This document shows, piece after piece, positions 37,190 to 47,205 of a DNA stretch of 64,000 bases. Origin of the DNA: Neocallimastix lanati (nom. inval.) (taxonomy: Eukaryota > Neocallimastigomycota > Neocallimastigomycetes > Neocallimastigales > Neocallimastigaceae); contig JACVTC010000084.1 of assembly GCA_016946835.1 (NCBI GenBank), positions 419,501 through 483,500 of the forward strand, written 5' to 3'. The position numbers were made by a program, and so were the translations under genes. How positions within the stretch are numbered: the stretch's first letter is position 1; the number at the start of each line of letters is the position of its first letter. Below the pieces are notes generated by a model. That model searched no databases. It saw only the letters and a program-made list of their open reading frames with translations, and was not told the DNA's origin.

Positions 37190-37309
37190 GTTAAATTTTC
37201 TTAAAAATAAAATATTCTTTTAAAAAAAAATATTCTTTATATTAATAAAAATTAAAATTATAAATTATAAATATCTTTAAAATTAATATTTAAAATAAAA
37301 TATTATTTA

Positions 37310-37570
37310 AAAAAAAAAAAATAAAAATAAAATATTTTTTAAAAATAAAAATAAAATATTATTTAAAAATAAAAATAAAATATTATTTAAAAATAAAAAT
37401 AAAATATTATTTAAAAATAAAAATAAAATATTATTTAAAAATAAAAATAAAATATTATTTAAAAATAAAAATAAAATATTATTTAAAAATAAAAATAAAA
37501 TATTATTTAAAAATAAAAATAAAATAATATTTAAAAAAAAATAAAATATTATTTAAAAATAAAATATTTA
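37310..37570. repeat. Minisatellite, 24-bp type unit
   Basis: About ten copies of an AAAAATAAAAATAAAATATT-like unit followed by ATTT, some shortened. Confidence 0.85.
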
Positions 37571-37585
37571 AATATACGTTTTAAA

Positions 37586-37635
<50 letters not shown>

Positions 37636-38109
37636 TTCTATGGCATAATTTATAGTAGTCATAAATTAATGATAAGATATAAAAATTTATTCATAAAAAT
37701 ATTTAATATTATTTTTATTATATATTTTAATACCAAATTTTTGTTTTTTCGTATAAAAGTTATTAATAAAATATAAATATGATAAAGATATATATTTTAA
37801 AATATACATATATATATTTTTAAATTAAATTTCTAAAATATATTAATATTTTAAGCAATTATGGATTTTTGATTAAGAAAAATTATATTTATTAATATTA
37901 ATTGTTACAGAATTCTGATAATTTTTTTTTTTTTTTTTCATTTGATTGTATCTCTGTCATTTATTACAAATCAGTATTTATATTATTTAAGTTAATCAAA
38001 CATTGAAACCAAAATTCAGCAGTATTATTTCGAGGTCTTCTATTATCAATTAATTTGGATTCCATAGTGTTGGACTTTTAATTAAAATATTGATTTCATC
38101 AGTTTTTCT

Positions 38110-38155
<46 letters not shown>

Positions 38156-38667
38156 TTTGTTATTTTTTCCAAATTCCTTCACTTTTCCTTTTGTAATCAT
38201 TATAAGATTAATATTCTTCATGTTTTAATGGATATATTAATTTGTGAAAAGAAGAAATCTATATTTGGCCAATATATTATTCACACTAAGTAAGATCTCA
38301 AGAAAATCAAAAGATCCAAGTAATGACTAAAAATAAAAATAAATTAATTTATATTTTAATATCAAGAATTGCAAATGAATTATATTAAGTAAATTGGAAT
38401 TTTTAACTGTTTTTAATTTTTAATTAACTCTAATTGTTTTTTTTTATTTTAATAAAAAATTATAAGATAAGTATTAATAAATATATTTAAAACTATTACA
38501 TATATTAAAATTTTGTATAATATTTGGTCTCTTACTTCTTTTAAACATAAAATTATTAAATATTTAATTTATTTAATTAATATAACAAATGGTTTTTAAA
38601 ATATTAAATTTATTTAATTAATATCATTTATGTTCATTAATTATAAAATGTATAATTATTAGTGATA

Positions 38668-38707
<40 letters not shown>

Positions 38708-38971
38708 CTTTCATAAATCTTTTCTATATAAAAGTTAATTATTCATATTTAACTAGTTGTGATTATAGATTTTTTTTTGTCCATATTCTAAGATTTTTCT
38801 TCTTTAATTAGTTCTTTAATGACTTATTTGGAATTTTCTTTAGCTATCATTCCTCTTTTCATGATAATAATATTAAATATTAAAACAACAACAACAAAAC
38901 AAAGCAAAACAAAAGAAGAAACATATAAAGCAAAATAAAAATAAAAAAAAATATGGCTAAAACAATTTATG

Positions 38972-38975
38972 AAAA
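38972..38975 (-). terminator. Pol III terminator of tRNA-Gly
   Basis: TTTT on the minus strand, about 10 nt after the tRNA 3' end. A minimal Pol III terminator. Confidence 0.5.
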
Positions 38976-38985
38976 TTTACATCAC

Positions 38986-39056
38986 TGCGTTAACCGGGAA
39001 TCGAACCCGGGCCATTTGCTTGGAAGGCAAATATTCTACCTCTATACTATTAACGC
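38986..39056 (-). tRNA. tRNA-Gly (TCC)
   Basis: A 71-nt cloverleaf with acceptor GCGTTAA/TTAACGC, anticodon loop CTTCCAA on a TTTGC/GCAAA stem, and T arm CCGGG-TTCGATT-CCCGG (B box GGTTCGATTCC). The D stem GTAT/ATAT has one G-U pair. No intron. The discriminator base is A. The 5' end is followed, 14 bp upstream, by the gypsy-1 LTR. Confidence 0.95.
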
Positions 39057-39065
39057 TTTCAGTTA

Positions 39066-39070
39066 TTTTG
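39066..39070. repeat. Left target-site duplication of gypsy-1 (TTTTG)
   Basis: TTTTG directly before the 5' LTR; the same five bases follow the 3' LTR at 46489-46493. Confidence 0.85.
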
Positions 39071-40070
39071 TGTAAGAATCTATAATTATTTTTAACAAAA
39101 TAATTATATTTTCTTAGTTAGGTTATAATTAATATAACTTTTATTTAACTCATATTTCATTTATACAATTAATTATAATTAATAATTTATTTAATTATAT
39201 ATTAAAATTTTATTTAGTTTAATATTAAAAAATTTATTTAATCAAATAATTTTTATACATTTAAAATAATATTAAATTTATTTAATTATTCACTTAATTA
39301 TTAAATTTATTAGTTTTAGTTTTCTCTCACTTATTAAATCATAAACTAAAACACTATTCTGTATTTTATCATGTATTCTGTATTCTATCATGTATTCTGT
39401 ATTGTATTAATCATGTATTTTATTATTAATGTATTGTTTTATATTTTTTATGTAAAGTTCTATAAAATAGAACTAAATAGATTAAATTTTAAATTTTATG
39501 ATCGAAATAATTTTCATTATTTTATTCTTTTATTTTCGATCATTATATTAGATTAAGTAATCGGTTAATTAAGGTTTTTCCAATTACTTCTTAAAAGTAA
39601 TCGGTTTTACTTAATTAACGCGATGATCGATATGGATAGAATATCGATCAAAAAACTTATCTAGGTTTTTCTTCTAGTCTTTTCCTAGATAAGAGATTTG
39701 TTAAGATTAGAACCCCTTTTGATTTTAACCTTATTTTGACAAAAAAGTATAAATAAGGCTCTTGAGTTCTCTTTGAGAAATCAAGAGTTATTATTATAAC
39801 AATTATAATATAATAATAATAACAATAAGTTTTAACATTTAAAATTTTTAATAAATAATAAAACAAATTATTTTAATAAAACAAATTTTATAATTAAAAC
39901 TTTTCCTTATCAATTTTAGTGTTTCGTCTATTATAATTCGTTATAATAAACTCGATAATTAGAAAGAACCATAGGTAAGTATGATTCTTTTCTAAACCTT
40001 TAATATTAGCAGTTAGAGCTAATATTAATGATTAATAATTTAATTATAATTTTTTAATTAAATTATTACA
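39071..40070 (+). repeat. 5' LTR of gypsy-1
   Basis: 1,000 bp with TG and CA ends. It has a TATA box TATAAATAA at 39748, then the hairpin CTCTTGA...TCAAGAG. The likely 5' end of the transcript, AAGAGTTATTAT (39783-39794), lies about 35 nt after the TATA box and is complementary to the primer site. Short ORFs inside it recur in the 3' LTR and are not genes. Confidence 0.93.
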
Positions 40071-40082
40071 ATAATAACTCTT
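40071..40082 (+). promoter_or_regulatory. Self-primer binding site of gypsy-1
   Basis: ATAATAACTCTT directly follows the 5' LTR and is the exact reverse complement of AAGAGTTATTAT at 39783-39794. No TGG-type tRNA primer site is seen. In Tf1 the mRNA 5' end folds back onto such a site to prime reverse transcription; the same use here is inference. Confidence 0.65.
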
Positions 40083-41279
40083 CTTAGTATAGTTTAATAG
40101 AATAGTTAATTAATTTCATAATATAATTAATTTCTAGAATCAAGTAGTACAAAATAATTTAGTGTAGTACAATAAAAATTTTTATGATTAATAATAAATA
40201 AAATAATATAAATTATATAGAATAATCTAGAAATTAAAAAAATAAATTAATATATAGTAAATAAATTAAATATTAAAATATAAGTAGATAATATTAGTAA
40301 ATCAGATCAAAAATCATTAATTAATAATTTAGTATAGAAATTATAAGAATAAATTAATATAAACCATAAATTAAATATTAAAAAATAAGTAAATAGTAAT
40401 AATTAGTTGGATAAATAATTAAAATCATAAAAAATTAAAAGAATAGATATATAATAATAAATAATAATAAATAATAATAAATAATACTAAATAATACTAA
40501 ATAATAATAAATAATAATAAATAATAAATAATAATAAATAATAAATAATAATAAATAATAATAAATAATAATAAATAATAATAAAATAATAATAAATAAT
40601 AATAAATAATAATAAATAATACTAAATAATACTAAATAATAATAAATAATAATAAATAATAAATAATAATAAATAATAATAAATAATAATAAATAATAAT
40701 AAATAATAATAAATAATAATAAATAATGATAGTAAATAATAAATGATAAATGATAAATGATAAATGATAAATAATAAAAAAAAATTAAACAACAATAAAG
40801 AGCAATAATAAAATAAATAATAACAATAATAAGAACACATAAATACACTAACATATGTTTACATGATTTTAGGGAAATAGAACTGGAAGAAGTAGGCCAA
40901 GGAAACAATATAGAAGAACCAAGACTTAGTACAGACCTTAGAAGCAGAAGTGTGTTAGCATCTAGGTAACAGTTTCCGGATTAAGTTTATCTGTCACAGG
41001 CAGCGATCTGGGCAGCTCTGGACTGGCCTATCCGATGTGTGGTAGGTTGCAATCGTGGTGTACGCGGGAACATGACACCAGTAATAGGCAAGCTGCTCCC
41101 GTCATTAAGTACATACTACTGTTTACTGCTAACGTGCTTCTGGAAAATCGTCTGGAAATGCTTGAGTATTTTCTTATTCAACTGTTTTCTTTCGCCAAAA
41201 CTTCCTAACTATGACCTTATAATCATAATAAACATATATATATATTTCATAGTTAATATAATTTATAATTTAGGTAAAA
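40083..41279 (+). other. Leader of gypsy-1
   Basis: 1.2 kb between primer site and ORF. The first part is AT-rich with an AATAAATAATAAT microsatellite (about 40443-40730). From about 40873 to 41215 it changes to mixed, clearly more GC-rich sequence. A fungal-type branch site CTAAC (40848-40852) and TTTTAG (40867-40872) precede a 31-codon open stretch ending in TAA at 40967-40969, reading EIELEEVGQGNN at its start. This looks like the last exon and 3' UTR of some gene. No known protein is recognised. Confidence 0.5.
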
Positions 41280-44200
41280 ATGGAATCCAATAGTAATAAC
41301 GCCCAAATTCCAAGTGAAGTTGAATCCTCAAAGCTTATAACAGCTTTAACAGAATTTATTCCTACCTTCTTTTCCGCCAACGGAGTGTTATCCAAGGACT
41401 TAGCTGATAACAACAAACTTAACGTTAATGAGCTCCTGGAACAGAGTGAATTGTTTTTTAAAAAACATCCCAACTCTTTTTCCACGGACGACTTAAAAAT
41501 TTCTTATGTTATCAGCATGTTACATGGACCTCCAAAGAAATGGGGACTTTCATTGAAGGCTGATGGGACTTTAAATTCGTTAAGCTATGACACCTTTAAA
41601 GATATTTTGATAAGCAATTTTGGGGATACTAAAGAACAGAAGGATGTTCTTATTGAACAACTTCTAAACTTAAAACAACTTCATTTAGGAAGAGCCGCAT
41701 TATATACTATTGAATTTCGAAGGTTAGCTGGACGTATTGGATGGCCGGACGATGTATTCATTGACCTAATCAAAAGAGGTCTTCTTGAGGATGTTAAAAC
41801 AGAGTTCAATAAATTAGACAAACCTAAAAGTTTATTTGAGGCAACAAATTCTATTATCAATATTGATAGAAAATGTTTACTTAAGCAAAAAGTAAAGACC
41901 AATGACTACAAGCCAAAGAGTAGTAAATCTTTCAAACGAAAAAGAAACGAAACTAACATGACCGAAAACAAATTTAAACGCAATAAGCACCATAAGGGAC
42001 GAGACAATGGAAGTATTTTATCAGCAAATTACACCCCAAGTCATAATAATAAAATGACTACAACTTTCTTGTTAACCGTTAATAACAAAAAGATTAAAAC
42101 CAGAATCCTTATTGACTCGGGCTCTGCTAGAAGTTATCTCTGCAAAAGCTTCGTAACAGCAAACAAAATTCCTTATTCAAACCTCTCAAATACGATCAAT
42201 GTAAAACTTCCTAATGAAAAGAATATGGCTATAAAACAAGTTACAAAACGTCTTAAGCTTACTTTCATGGACCATACGGAAACATTTGAATTCTTTATAG
42301 CCAATTTACAACTTCAAGACGTATCTGCAATCCTTGGAAGAGATTGGTTAAGCCTTCATTCACCTTACATTGATTACAAAAATAATAAAATTTACTTCTT
42401 GGAAAGCTACTGTAAAAACCATTGCCCTTCTGCTAAGGGTAATAGGTTTGTCTTCCATTCATCAGATATTACTGCTTCTCTCTTACCCAATAATGAACAG
42501 AAGGAAGAAATTCCTCTTGACTCAATAATTCCAGATTCCATACCTGAAGACGAACTTAGCGATATGAACATTTGCGCTGCTTTAGTTCACAATAGTGAAA
42601 TTAAGAATACCAAAAGAAATAAAAAAATAATTAAAAAATATTATTATGACCTTTGTATTGTATTTGAAAAGAAAGAAGCTGATAAACTCCCTCCACACCG
42701 TGTTTATGATATATCCATTGATTTAGTTCCCGGTGCTCAACTTTATTTTGGACCAATTTATTCGTTGACTGTTGAAGAAAAGAAGGCACTTCGTGAATAC
42801 ATTAAGGAAAACCTTGCTAAAGGATTCATTAGAAAATCAAAATCTCCTGCTGGTGCCCCGGTGCTATTTGTTAGAAAACGTGACGGTTCTCTTAGACTTT
42901 GTGTTGACTATAGAAAGCTCAATTCTATCACCATTAGAAACAGTTATCCAATTCCTAGGATATCTGATTTGATAGAATCATTTAAAGGTGCTATTATTTT
43001 CTCTCGGCTTGACTTAAGATCTGCCTATAACTTAGTTCGTGTCAAGAAAGGCCATGAATACCTTACTGCTTTTCGTACTCCTTTTGGTCATTTTGAATAC
43101 CGTGTAATGCCTTTTGGTTTACGTAATGCACCTTCGGTTTTTCAACGCTTTATCCAAGACATTTTTTCTGATGATATTGGCTTGTTTCTCTTTGTCTACT
43201 TAGATGACATTATAATATATTCGAAAAACCTTACTGAACATATTAAACATGTTCATCATGTCCTTTCCTTGTTAGTCAAAAATGGTCTCTATGTAAAACT
43301 AGAAAAATGTGAATTTCACGTTCCTGAAACTACTTTTTTAGGGTTTGTTGTATCAATAAATGGCCTTTCAATGGATAAAAACAAAGTAAAATCAATTCTT
43401 GAATGGCCTACTCCAAAAAACATGAATGAACTTCAAAGTTTCCTCGGACTCTGTAACTACTATAGGAAATTCATAAAGAATTTCGCCATAATTATGGAAC
43501 CCTTAAGAATACTCCTCAAGAAGAATAACGAGTTCAAATGGAATGATGATGCTGAGAATGCCTTCAAAAAATTAAAACTTGCTTTTACCACAGACGAAAT
43601 CCTTATCTACCCCGATCCAGATAAGGAATTCACTGTTGAAACTGATGCCAGTGATTTTGCTGTGGGTTGCATTCTTTCTCAAATCAGTGACAAGGATAAC
43701 GAACTTCACCCTGTCGCTTTTCATTCTAGGTCTTTGTCATCTTCTGAATTAAATTATACAATATATGACAAGGAACTACTCGCTATTATCACCGCTTTTG
43801 AAACCTGGCGTCACCACCTTGAAGGGGCTAAGTTTCCTGTTCAAATCATTACCGATCACAGGAATTTATTATATTTTAAAAAGCCTCAACATTTAAACCA
43901 ACGCCAGATAAGATGGAGCCTCTTTCTTTCTAAGTTTGACTTTAGGATTTCGTTCAGACCTGGATCAAGGTGTGGTAAACCAGATTCGTTGTCGAGACGT
44001 CCGGATTATAAATCCGTGGTTTCCCTCCACAACAAAGACCGTCCTTTATTGGATGATAATGCCTTTTGTTGTGCAAACACTATTATCAGTAGCTTGATTG
44101 ATACCCAACCGACTGACAAATTTTGTGGATCAAGGAGTAGTGAACCAGATTCGTCGTCGAGACGTCCGGATTATAATTCCGTGGTTTCCCTCCACAACAA

Positions 44201-45479
44201 AGACCGTCCTTTATTGGATGATAATGCCTTATGTTGTGCAAACACTGATAATATTAGTAGTTTGATTGATGCCCAAACGGCTGACACATATTGCAAATCT
44301 ATTTTAGAAAAGATTAAAACTAAGTCAAACACAGTTAAAAGTTCTTTATTTTCTTTAAATGAAGGGGTCTTACATTTCCAAAACAGAATCATCGTCCCAT
44401 CCACTTTAAGAGCAAGAATTTTGAAATCTTTTCATGACTCACCCACCAACGGACACCAAGGTATTGACAAAACTCTTGATAAAATCAAGAGATACTACTG
44501 GTGGCCTAATATGAAGAAAGATATTCATAATTATGTACTTTCTTGTTCAACTTGTGCTAGGTGTAAAATTCGTAGACATAAACCCTACGGAAAAATTCAA
44601 CCGTTGCCTGTTCCCAATAAACCATGGGAAATTATTGGGGTTGATTTTATAGTTTCGTTACCTAGTTCACAAGATTGCACATGTATTATGGTGGTTTCGG
44701 ATCATTTAACAAAGATGATCCATTTAGTTCCTTGCTCCGACGTCCCTTCCGCTGACCTGACCGCCAAGATGCTCCTTTACAACGTTTTTCGGTATCATGG
44801 ATTCCCTAAAATCATTGTCTCTGATCATGGCTCCCAGTTCTCTTCTGAATTTTGGACCTCACTCTGCTCAGCTCTAAATACTAAGCCAAGACTCGCTACT
44901 GCTCATCACCAACAAACAAATGGTCAAGTCGAAAGGGCTAATTCCGTAATCGAACAATATTTACGATGCTACTGTTCTACTGCCCAAAATGAATGGTGTT
45001 TTTATCTACCTCTTTGTGAAATGGCTTATAACAACTCATTTCACAAATCTATAAACATGTCGCCTTTCTGTGCAAATTATGGTTTTAATCCAGTATGCAA
45101 TATTGACTCTCCTCCTGTTCTTTTAAAAGATAATGCCTCTGTACTTACTAGGGATTGGTCTGCCCATTTTGATGCCCTTAAAAAGCACCTTATCAAAGCT
45201 AAAGAAGATTTCAAAAAGTTTGGTGACTCTAGGAAAGCTTCTGGTCCTACTTTCCATGTTAACGACATGGTTTGGTTGAAAAGGTATTACTTCTCCAATG
45301 AACCTGCAAAAAAGCTTTCTAACCAGTATCTTGGACCCTTTAAGGTCATAGAAGTGAGGGAAAGAATGAACTACCGGCTTGAATTACCAGAAAATCTTCA
45401 TTTACACCCGGTATTTCATATCTCGCAGTTGGAGCCTTATACTGAAAGAGACATAGGATTAAAGGAACCATCACCATAA
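41280..45479 (+). CDS. Gypsy-1 Gag-Pol polyprotein
   Basis: 1,399 residues in one frame. Gag covers about 1-250 and ends in a basic stretch (KRKRNETN...KRNKHHKGR) without a CCHC zinc knuckle. The aspartic protease motif is LIDSGSAR (Asp279). Reverse transcriptase follows with VYLDD at 639-643. RNase H starts near TVETDASDFAVG and ends near LSRRPDY. A 55-residue duplication lies in the linker (nt about 43966-44300). Integrase has an HHCC zinc region from His1052 and catalytic Asp1122, Asp1182 and Glu1218 (35 residues between the last two). The GPY/F-type module has QYLGPFKV and HPVFHISQLEPY. The ORF ends 20-odd residues later with no chromodomain, and its stop touches the polypurine tract. All catalytic residues are present. 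Confidence 0.95.
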   Translation: MESNSNNAQIPSEVESSKLITALTEFIPTFFSANGVLSKDLADNNKLNVNELLEQSELFFKKHPNSFSTDDLKISYVISMLHGPPKKWGLSLKADGTLNSLSYDTFKDILISNFGDTKEQKDVLIEQLLNLKQLHLGRAALYTIEFRRLAGRIGWPDDVFIDLIKRGLLEDVKTEFNKLDKPKSLFEATNSIINIDRKCLLKQKVKTNDYKPKSSKSFKRKRNETNMTENKFKRNKHHKGRDNGSILSANYTPSHNNKMTTTFLLTVNNKKIKTRILIDSGSARSYLCKSFVTANKIPYSNLSNTINVKLPNEKNMAIKQVTKRLKLTFMDHTETFEFFIANLQLQDVSAILGRDWLSLHSPYIDYKNNKIYFLESYCKNHCPSAKGNRFVFHSSDITASLLPNNEQKEEIPLDSIIPDSIPEDELSDMNICAALVHNSEIKNTKRNKKIIKKYYYDLCIVFEKKEADKLPPHRVYDISIDLVPGAQLYFGPIYSLTVEEKKALREYIKENLAKGFIRKSKSPAGAPVLFVRKRDGSLRLCVDYRKLNSITIRNSYPIPRISDLIESFKGAIIFSRLDLRSAYNLVRVKKGHEYLTAFRTPFGHFEYRVMPFGLRNAPSVFQRFIQDIFSDDIGLFLFVYLDDIIIYSKNLTEHIKHVHHVLSLLVKNGLYVKLEKCEFHVPETTFLGFVVSINGLSMDKNKVKSILEWPTPKNMNELQSFLGLCNYYRKFIKNFAIIMEPLRILLKKNNEFKWNDDAENAFKKLKLAFTTDEILIYPDPDKEFTVETDASDFAVGCILSQISDKDNELHPVAFHSRSLSSSELNYTIYDKELLAIITAFETWRHHLEGAKFPVQIITDHRNLLYFKKPQHLNQRQIRWSLFLSKFDFRISFRPGSRCGKPDSLSRRPDYKSVVSLHNKDRPLLDDNAFCCANTIISSLIDTQPTDKFCGSRSSEPDSSSRRPDYNSVVSLHNKDRPLLDDNALCCANTDNISSLIDAQTADTYCKSILEKIKTKSNTVKSSLFSLNEGVLHFQNRIIVPSTLRARILKSFHDSPTNGHQGIDKTLDKIKRYYWWPNMKKDIHNYVLSCSTCARCKIRRHKPYGKIQPLPVPNKPWEIIGVDFIVSLPSSQDCTCIMVVSDHLTKMIHLVPCSDVPSADLTAKMLLYNVFRYHGFPKIIVSDHGSQFSSEFWTSLCSALNTKPRLATAHHQQTNGQVERANSVIEQYLRCYCSTAQNEWCFYLPLCEMAYNNSFHKSINMSPFCANYGFNPVCNIDSPPVLLKDNASVLTRDWSAHFDALKKHLIKAKEDFKKFGDSRKASGPTFHVNDMVWLKRYYFSNEPAKKLSNQYLGPFKVIEVRERMNYRLELPENLHLHPVFHISQLEPYTERDIGLKEPSP
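43966..44300 (+). repeat. In-frame 165-bp tandem duplication in gypsy-1 pol
   Basis: The segment starting at CAGATTCGTTGTCGAGACGT (43981) returns at 44146 with few changes, 165 bp or 55 codons later. Both copies encode SRRPDY(K/N)SVVSLHNKDRP and the following residues. Confidence 0.9.
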
Positions 45480-45488
45480 AGGGAGCAA
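45478..45488 (+). other. Polypurine tract of gypsy-1
   Basis: AAAGGGAGCAA directly before the 3' LTR, overlapping the stop codon of the ORF; the usual plus-strand primer position. Confidence 0.75.
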
Positions 45489-46488
45489 TGTAAGAATCTA
45501 TAATTATTTTTAACAAAATAATTATATTTTCTTAGTTAGGTTATAATTAATATAACTTTTATTTAACTCATATTTCATTTATACAATTAATTATAATTAA
45601 TAATTTATTTAATTATATATTAAAATTTTATTTAGTTTAATATTAAAAAATTTATTTAATCAAATAATTTTTATACATTTAAAATAATATTAAATTTATT
45701 TAATTATTCACTTAATTATTAAATTTATTAGTTTTAGTTTTCTCTCACTTATTAAATCATAAACTAAAACACTATTCTGTATTTTATCATGTATTCTGTA
45801 TTCTATCATGTATTCTGTATTGTATTAATCATGTATTTTATTATTAATGTATTGTTTTATATTTTTTATGTAAAGTTCTATAAAATAGAACTAAATAGAT
45901 TAAATTTTAAATTTTATGATCGAAATAATTTTCATTATTTTATTCTTTTATTTTCGATCATTATATTAGATTAAGTAATCGGTTAATTAAGGTTTTTCCA
46001 ATTACTTCTTAAAAGTAATCGGTTTTACTTAATTAACGCGATGATCGATATGGATAGAATATCGATCAAAAAACTTATCTAGGTTTTTCTTCTAGTCTTT
46101 TCCTAGATAAGAGATTTGTTAAGATTAGAACCCCTTTTGATTTTAACCTTATTTTGACAAAAAAGTATAAATAAGGCTCTTGAGTTCTCTTTGAGAAATC
46201 AAGAGTTATTATTATAACAATTATAATATAATAATAATAACAATAAGTTTTAACATTTAAAATTTTTAATAAATAATAAAACAAATTATTTTAATAAAAC
46301 AAATTTTATAATTAAAACTTTTCCTTATCAATTTTAGTGTTTCGTCTATTATAATTCGTTATAATAAACTCGATAATTAGAAAGAACCATAGGTAAGTAT
46401 GATTCTTTTCTAAACCTTTAATATTAGCAGTTAGAGCTAATATTAATGATTAATAATTTAATTATAATTTTTTAATTAAATTATTACA
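45489..46488 (+). repeat. 3' LTR of gypsy-1
   Basis: 1,000 bp, offset by exactly 6,418 from the 5' LTR, with no difference noticed. Confidence 0.93.
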
Positions 46489-46493
46489 TTTTG

Positions 46494-46545
46494 TGATAAA
46501 AGATGAAATTTATAATTTAAAATTAATTAATAAACTAAAATTAAT
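46494..46545 (+). repeat. 5' LTR of gypsy-2, first part
   Basis: The first 52 bp match 56569-56620. N1 follows at the end of TTAAT. Confidence 0.9.
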
Positions 46546-47205
46546 TGTCAAAGTTTTAAGATAATTTGGTCTTAACGATTAGGTCAAGATGCCAAATTAT
46601 AGTAATTAATTAATAACTTAATTTTACTCTTATTTAAAACATATTGTTATTAGTAAATTTTATAATTAAATTTTTATTTAAAATATAAATTTTATTTAAT
46701 CTTAATAATATTTTATTACATTATTATTTTATATAATTATTACTATAATTTAAATTACAATAATCCTACAAAGGATTAATCAAAAGAATTTAAACATGTA
46801 TTTATATAAAATAATTAATTATTAAAATATTAATTATTAATATGAATATGTAAATAATATTAATATAAGTTTGATATTGATAATATAAAGTTAGATAATA
46901 ATATAAATATTTAATATAAATAAAATATAAGAATCAAATATTGCTAAATATTATAATTTATAATTAAAATATAATATGTAGAAATTAATTTAATATGACA
47001 ATCACGTGTTTACATTATTTAATATATATTAAATTCAATATGTTAATAATATTTAGTAATTAGTTGGCCTAGACTAATTCCTAAATATTTTAATAAAGTT
47101 AATTTAATAATAATTATTATATTATTATTATTTATTAATATTGAAATTCAAATAACTGAATTATCGAAATTGAAATTGAATTGAAATTCAGTTATTATCT
47201 TAACA
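46546..47205 (-). repeat. 3' LTR of N1
   Basis: 660 bp, TG/CA ends. On the minus strand it begins TGTTAAGATAATAACTG and ends CTTTGACA. Confidence 0.88.

Larger units (their letters stand above)
36546..38985. other. Intergenic AT-rich DNA with repeats
   Basis: No supported gene. It contains an interleaved inverted repeat (36558-36669), a local duplication of about 75 bp (about 36827-36900 and 36903-36982, around GAATGAAATACC), a TA run (37157-37182), a minisatellite (about 37310-37570) and T runs at 37588-37630 and 38107-38153. A 33-codon minus-strand ORF starting MESKLIDNRRPR (38065 down to 37964) has more mixed composition than its surroundings, but nothing supports expression. Confidence 0.6.
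39071..46488 (+). mobile_element. Complete Ty3/gypsy retrotransposon, gypsy-1
   Basis: A 7,418-bp element with 1,000-bp LTRs that look identical wherever compared. TTTTG (39066-39070 and 46489-46493) is the 5-bp target duplication. It has a self-complementary primer site (40071-40082), a 1.2-kb leader, one continuous Gag-Pol ORF and a polypurine tract. Identical LTRs and an open ORF point to a very recent insertion. It sits 14 bp upstream of tRNA-Gly, pointing away from it. Single ORF, self-priming and no CCHC box resemble the Tf1/sushi branch; the position resembles Ty3. Confidence 0.93.

Noticed and set aside
37964-38065. 33-codon minus-strand ORF starting MESKLIDNRRPR
   Set aside because: Composition is better than its surroundings, but it has no neighbour exon, homolog or end signal that I can recognise; not called as a gene.
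38090-38293. 67-codon plus-strand ORF
   Set aside because: Most of it translates a T run of about 47 bases into Phe.
39371-39866. Short ORFs of 61 and 69 codons, repeated at 45789-46284
   Set aside because: They lie inside the gypsy-1 LTRs and are duplicated only because the LTRs are; composition is that of AT-rich non-coding DNA.
40435-40908. 157-codon minus-strand ORF rich in Tyr, Leu and Ile
   Set aside because: It is a translation of the AATAAT microsatellite in the gypsy-1 leader.
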